Source: Sphingomonas sp. LR60 (GTDB lineage Bacteria; Pseudomonadota; Alphaproteobacteria; Sphingomonadales; Sphingomonadaceae). From it: a DNA stretch of 64,000 bases. Shown piece after piece: positions 61,115 through 64,000 of this stretch (its first letter is position 1; every line of letters begins with the position of its first letter). The stretch spans positions 655,501-719,500 of the forward strand of contig NZ_JASPFK010000001.1 of assembly GCF_036855935.1 (NCBI RefSeq), in the 5' to 3' direction. A program made the position numbers and the translations under genes. The notes below the pieces were generated by a model. That model made no database searches, was not told the DNA's origin, and saw only the letters and a program-made list of their open reading frames with translations.

Positions 61115-63696
61115 TTGCGTCCTCCCAGCGAGCGCAGCGTCAAGGCGCGCTTCAATTGTGCGGGCGTCGCGCTCGACGCCACGGTGATCGCGCGGCTTTC
61201 GCCGGGCAGCAGGTCGAAGCCGTCGTCGGACGGCTGGGCGGAGGTCGCGCCGAAATCGAGCATCACCGCGCGCGCCAGCGCCTTCGCGGTGATCGTCACG
61301 GTCCGGCCCTCCCAGCGCACCGACAGGCCGGGGTCGGGCCAGCGCACGTCCTTGGGGAGTACCCGCTCGACGATGCGCCGGTGCAGCAGGCGGGTGTCGA
61401 AGTATAGTTCCGCCACGGCATAGCTCTCACCCGGCGCGGCCGTCCCGAACAGTTCGGCGTCGGGGATCGTCGCCGCCTCGCTGGCGGCCAGCGGTTCGAT
61501 CATCGTCTCGCCGCCGCGCTCGCCGAGCACATGTCCGGCCATATCGAACCCGCGAACGCGCCAGCGCCCCGATAGCGGCGTCGTAGCGTCCGACACGATC
61601 GCGACGCGTGTCGCCGCGTCCTTGTGCTCGGCGACGATCACCTGCTCCGCGAAGAAGCGTCGCGCGGCATATTGGAGCAGCTTCCACCGCCCGTCATAGT
61701 CGATGCTCGACCAGGAGATGGCGGGCCAGGTGTCGTTCAACTGCCAATAGAGCGACCCCATCGTCACCGGGCGGCAGGCGCGATGATGCAGCGCCGCCAT
61801 TTCGATCGCCTGCGCCTGATTGACCTGGCTCAGATACACGTAGTCCGCCAGTCCCTTGGGCTCGCCGAGCCGCTCGCGGATGTAGAAGAGCAGCCGGTCG
61901 TTGCCTTCCCCGGCAAGGAACTTCTGGTGTGCCTTCATCACCGGATCGGTGGGCGCGACGTTCAGATTGCCCGCGAAGTCCTTGATCGTCGCCAGATCGG
62001 GCATCGCCTGAAAGCCATATTCCGACATGAAGCGCGGGCAGGAGTTCAGATAGTTCGCGACCGGCTTCGACCCGGACCAGACATCCCAGAAATGGCGGTC
62101 GCCCGCGGCATCGGTGTCCACCGGACCTTCGTAATCGGTCGAGGGTGAACCCGGCCAGTACGGTACCGCCGGATCGAAGTCGCGCACCGCCTGCCGCAGC
62201 ACGCGGTCGAACAGCACGGCCATCCCGATGCCGATCCGTTCCTGCTCGTCCGCGCCGACGGCTTTCTTGAACGCCTTGCGATCCGACCAGTTTTCCCAGC
62301 CCGACAGCACTTCGTTGCCGCCCGCCCACAACACGATCGACGGGTGACCGGACACGCGGGCGACCTGCTGTTCGGCCTCGACGCGGACATTCTCGCGGAA
62401 CGCCACGTCGGGTGGTGTCACCGCGCCGCCGAACATGAAGTCCGACCAGATCATCAGCCCGAGCTCGTCGGCGGCATCGAAGAAGGCATCGGGGAGATAA
62501 TAACCGCCGCCCCAGATGCGGATCATGTTCATATTGGCCGATTTCGCATCGGCGAGCAGGCCGCGCATCTTGGCGGGCGTGACGCGCGCCGGAAAGTTGT
62601 CGAAGGGGATCAGGTTCGCGCCCTTGGCGAAGATCGGTGTATCGTTGACCTTGAACCCGAAGGCGCCGCCACCGCGGATCAGCTCGACGGTGCGCAGCCC
62701 GATGCGGCGTTCCGCCCGGTCGCTCTCGGTGCCGTTCTCGGCCAGCGTGCCTGCCACCCGGTAGAGCGGCTGCGCACCGTAACCGACCGGCTGCCAGCGT
62801 TGCGGCTGCGCGATCGTCAGCGGAATGATGACGCGATTGTCGCCGGGCGTCAGCGTCACGTTCTGCTCGGCGGTGACCAGCTTCCCGTCAGGCGCGGTGA
62901 TCGTTGCGCGCACCAGCGCCGGGCCGCTCCGATCGGCGACCACGTCGAACTTCGCATCGAGCCGCGCCTCGGCGTCGGTCAGCGCGACCTGCTCGAAGCG
63001 CAGTTGCGCCAGCCGGGCATCGTCCCATGCCTCCAGCCGCATCGGCTGCGTCGGGCCGATGTTGATGATGCGGGGGCCCCAGTCCCAGCTCCAGTCGTAT
63101 TTGGGTTTGCGGATGTAGGGGGAGGTCTGCTTGCCCTTCGGTTCGTCGCCGAACGCGGAGTCGTATTCGCCGGGCAGCGGGTGCGCCTCGGCCAGCACCT
63201 TCGGCTGCATCGTCCTGATCGGCGAGGCGAAGGTGAGGGTGATGATGTTGTCGCCGGCCTTGAGGAAGCGCTTGGCATCGACGCGCCATTGCCGGTGCGC
63301 ATTGTCGGCGCTCAGCACCGGCTGGCCGTTGACCGACACGGTCGCGAAGGTGTCGAGCGCGTCGAACACCAAGTCGAGATGGCCGCGCGCGATCTGTTCG
63401 GCGCTCAGCCGGAGCGTGCGCTGATATTGCCAGCCGGTCAGCCCGGCCCATTGGATCGCCGCCTCGTTGGTGCCCTTGAAGGGATCGGGCACCTGTCTGG
63501 TCGCGATCAGCGCCTGTTGCACGCTGCCCGGCACGGTCGCGTCGAACCATTTGGCGGCGCGCGGATGCGTGCGCGCGGCGTCGGCGTCCCGGGGGTCGAT
63601 GCGTACCTGCCAGCCCTGATCGAGCGGCGTCACCGTCTTCGGTGCCGCCACCGCCGCGGTCGAGGCGAGCAGCAACGGCAGGGCCAGCCACCGCAT
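61111..63696 (-). CDS. Beta-mannosidase, GH2
   Basis: Exported GH2 enzyme of 861 residues. It begins with a Sec signal (MRWLALPLLLASTAAVAAP). The N-terminal sugar-binding domain has QVPDPFKGTNEAAIQW, and PKYDWSWDWGPRI is typical of beta-mannosidases. The barrel carries the acid/base Glu462 in LWAGGNEV and the nucleophile Glu559 in FMSEYGFQ. It overlaps the downstream GH3 start by four bases and the upstream gene's stop by one base, so it is in one operon. It would cleave the core beta-1,4 mannose of N-glycans. Confidence 0.94.
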   Translation of the reverse strand: MRWLALPLLLASTAAVAAPKTVTPLDQGWQVRIDPRDADAARTHPRAAKWFDATVPGSVQQALIATRQVPDPFKGTNEAAIQWAGLTGWQYQRTLRLSAEQIARGHLDLVFDALDTFATVSVNGQPVLSADNAHRQWRVDAKRFLKAGDNIITLTFASPIRTMQPKVLAEAHPLPGEYDSAFGDEPKGKQTSPYIRKPKYDWSWDWGPRIINIGPTQPMRLEAWDDARLAQLRFEQVALTDAEARLDAKFDVVADRSGPALVRATITAPDGKLVTAEQNVTLTPGDNRVIIPLTIAQPQRWQPVGYGAQPLYRVAGTLAENGTESDRAERRIGLRTVELIRGGGAFGFKVNDTPIFAKGANLIPFDNFPARVTPAKMRGLLADAKSANMNMIRIWGGGYYLPDAFFDAADELGLMIWSDFMFGGAVTPPDVAFRENVRVEAEQQVARVSGHPSIVLWAGGNEVLSGWENWSDRKAFKKAVGADEQERIGIGMAVLFDRVLRQAVRDFDPAVPYWPGSPSTDYEGPVDTDAAGDRHFWDVWSGSKPVANYLNSCPRFMSEYGFQAMPDLATIKDFAGNLNVAPTDPVMKAHQKFLAGEGNDRLLFYIRERLGEPKGLADYVYLSQVNQAQAIEMAALHHRACRPVTMGSLYWQLNDTWPAISWSSIDYDGRWKLLQYAARRFFAEQVIVAEHKDAATRVAIVSDATTPLSGRWRVRGFDMAGHVLGERGGETMIEPLAASEAATIPDAELFGTAAPGESYAVAELYFDTRLLHRRIVERVLPKDVRWPDPGLSVRWEGRTVTITAKALARAVMLDFGATSAQPSDDGFDLLPGESRAITVASSATPAQLKRALTLRSLGGRK

Positions 63697-64000
63697 CAGC
63701 GGCGCTCCGTCAACTGGACGCTGCCGACTGCGTAATAAGGGTCGCTGAGCGGCGCGGTGAACTGAAAGCAGATGTCCTGATCTCCGGTCATCTTCGGCAG
63801 CGTGCCTTCGAAGGTGAAGCGTTGCGGCGCGCTCGCCGGATCGGGCAAAGGGAACGCGCCGATGGCGACCGGCTTGGCGGTCTTGTCGCCCGCCTCCTGC
63901 GCCTTCGCCGCCGCGGTGCAGCCCAACTGGACCAGCAGCTCGCCGTATGGCGAGACCGCATATTGCTGGCGCGCCTTCGCCCCGTCGTGGCCGAGCGCCC
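63696..64000 (-). CDS. Probable beta-N-acetylhexosaminidase (GH20), C-terminal end only
   Basis: The last 100 or so codons of a gene whose start lies beyond the window. Residues visible are HDGAKARQQYAVSPYGELVQLGCTAAAK, then GTLPKMTGDQDICFQFTAPLSDPYYAVGSVQLTERR, a beta-sandwich-like C-terminal segment of the kind that closes exported GH20 hexosaminidases. The family call rests on this short tail and on context, since a GlcNAc-removing step is otherwise missing from the operon. The stop overlaps the GH2 start by one base (TGATG). Confidence 0.5.
   Translation of the reverse strand, partial: ALGHDGAKARQQYAVSPYGELLVQLGCTAAAKAQEAGDKTAKPVAIGAFPLPDPASAPQRFTFEGTLPKMTGDQDICFQFTAPLSDPYYAVGSVQLTERR

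Overview
The window is a high-GC alphaproteobacterial chromosome segment that looks like Sphingomonas or a close sphingomonad. Evidence: the block gltX / comEC / lexA-moeA-moaC-trpC-trpD-trpG / trpE-ppiD / tpiA; an alphaproteobacterial SOS operator (GTTC-N7-GTTC) in front of lexA; exosortase-A-associated ligase and decarboxylase genes; dense palindromic intergenic repeats; and a battery of exported glycoside hydrolases. No tRNA, rRNA, CRISPR, phage or insertion-sequence genes were seen.

Layout. 1-13.4 kb: housekeeping genes (gltX, comEC, lexA, molybdopterin genes, the split trp operon, ppiD, tpiA). 13.7-19.7 kb: leucyl aminopeptidase, thioredoxin reductase, then an acyl carrier protein, an AMP-forming ligase and a PLP decarboxylase of the exosortase-A type. 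19.7-33.3 kb: hydrolase/MarR pair, ROK sugar kinase, shikimate-dehydrogenase-like gene with dinB, small envelope proteins, metallo-beta-lactamase-fold enzyme, nrdA, class I fumarase, prolyl-hydroxylase-like and RcnB-like proteins. 33.3-42 kb: multi-PAS hybrid histidine kinase, nadE, heme A synthase, rplM-rpsI, nhaA. 42-52.5 kb: a chemotaxis operon read leftwards (STAS, cheA, cheR, cheB, cheD, cheY, cheW, a CheB-like protein, a small unknown) with a DUF2332-like gene and a chemoreceptor on the other strand. 52.6-64 kb: a leftward polysaccharide-utilisation-type operon with GH29, GH92, GH125, GH3, GH2 and the C-terminal end of a probable GH20 enzyme. Together these could strip fucose, xylose, mannose and GlcNAc from N-glycans.

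Reading-frame quality. Six genes (comEC, trpE, the exosortase-associated ligase, a secreted protein, nhaA, the chemoreceptor) are each broken by one missing or extra base in a short G or C run. Restoring one base gives a full-length family member every time. This points to homopolymer errors in the underlying sequence rather than six real pseudogenes, but comEC also carries an in-frame TGA that no indel explains.

Most notable biology: the N-glycan-type glycosidase operon; a CheB paralogue whose catalytic serine is replaced by aspartate, encoded beside a normal CheB; a small unknown protein translationally coupled to it; and an exosortase-associated gene trio with no exosortase in the window.
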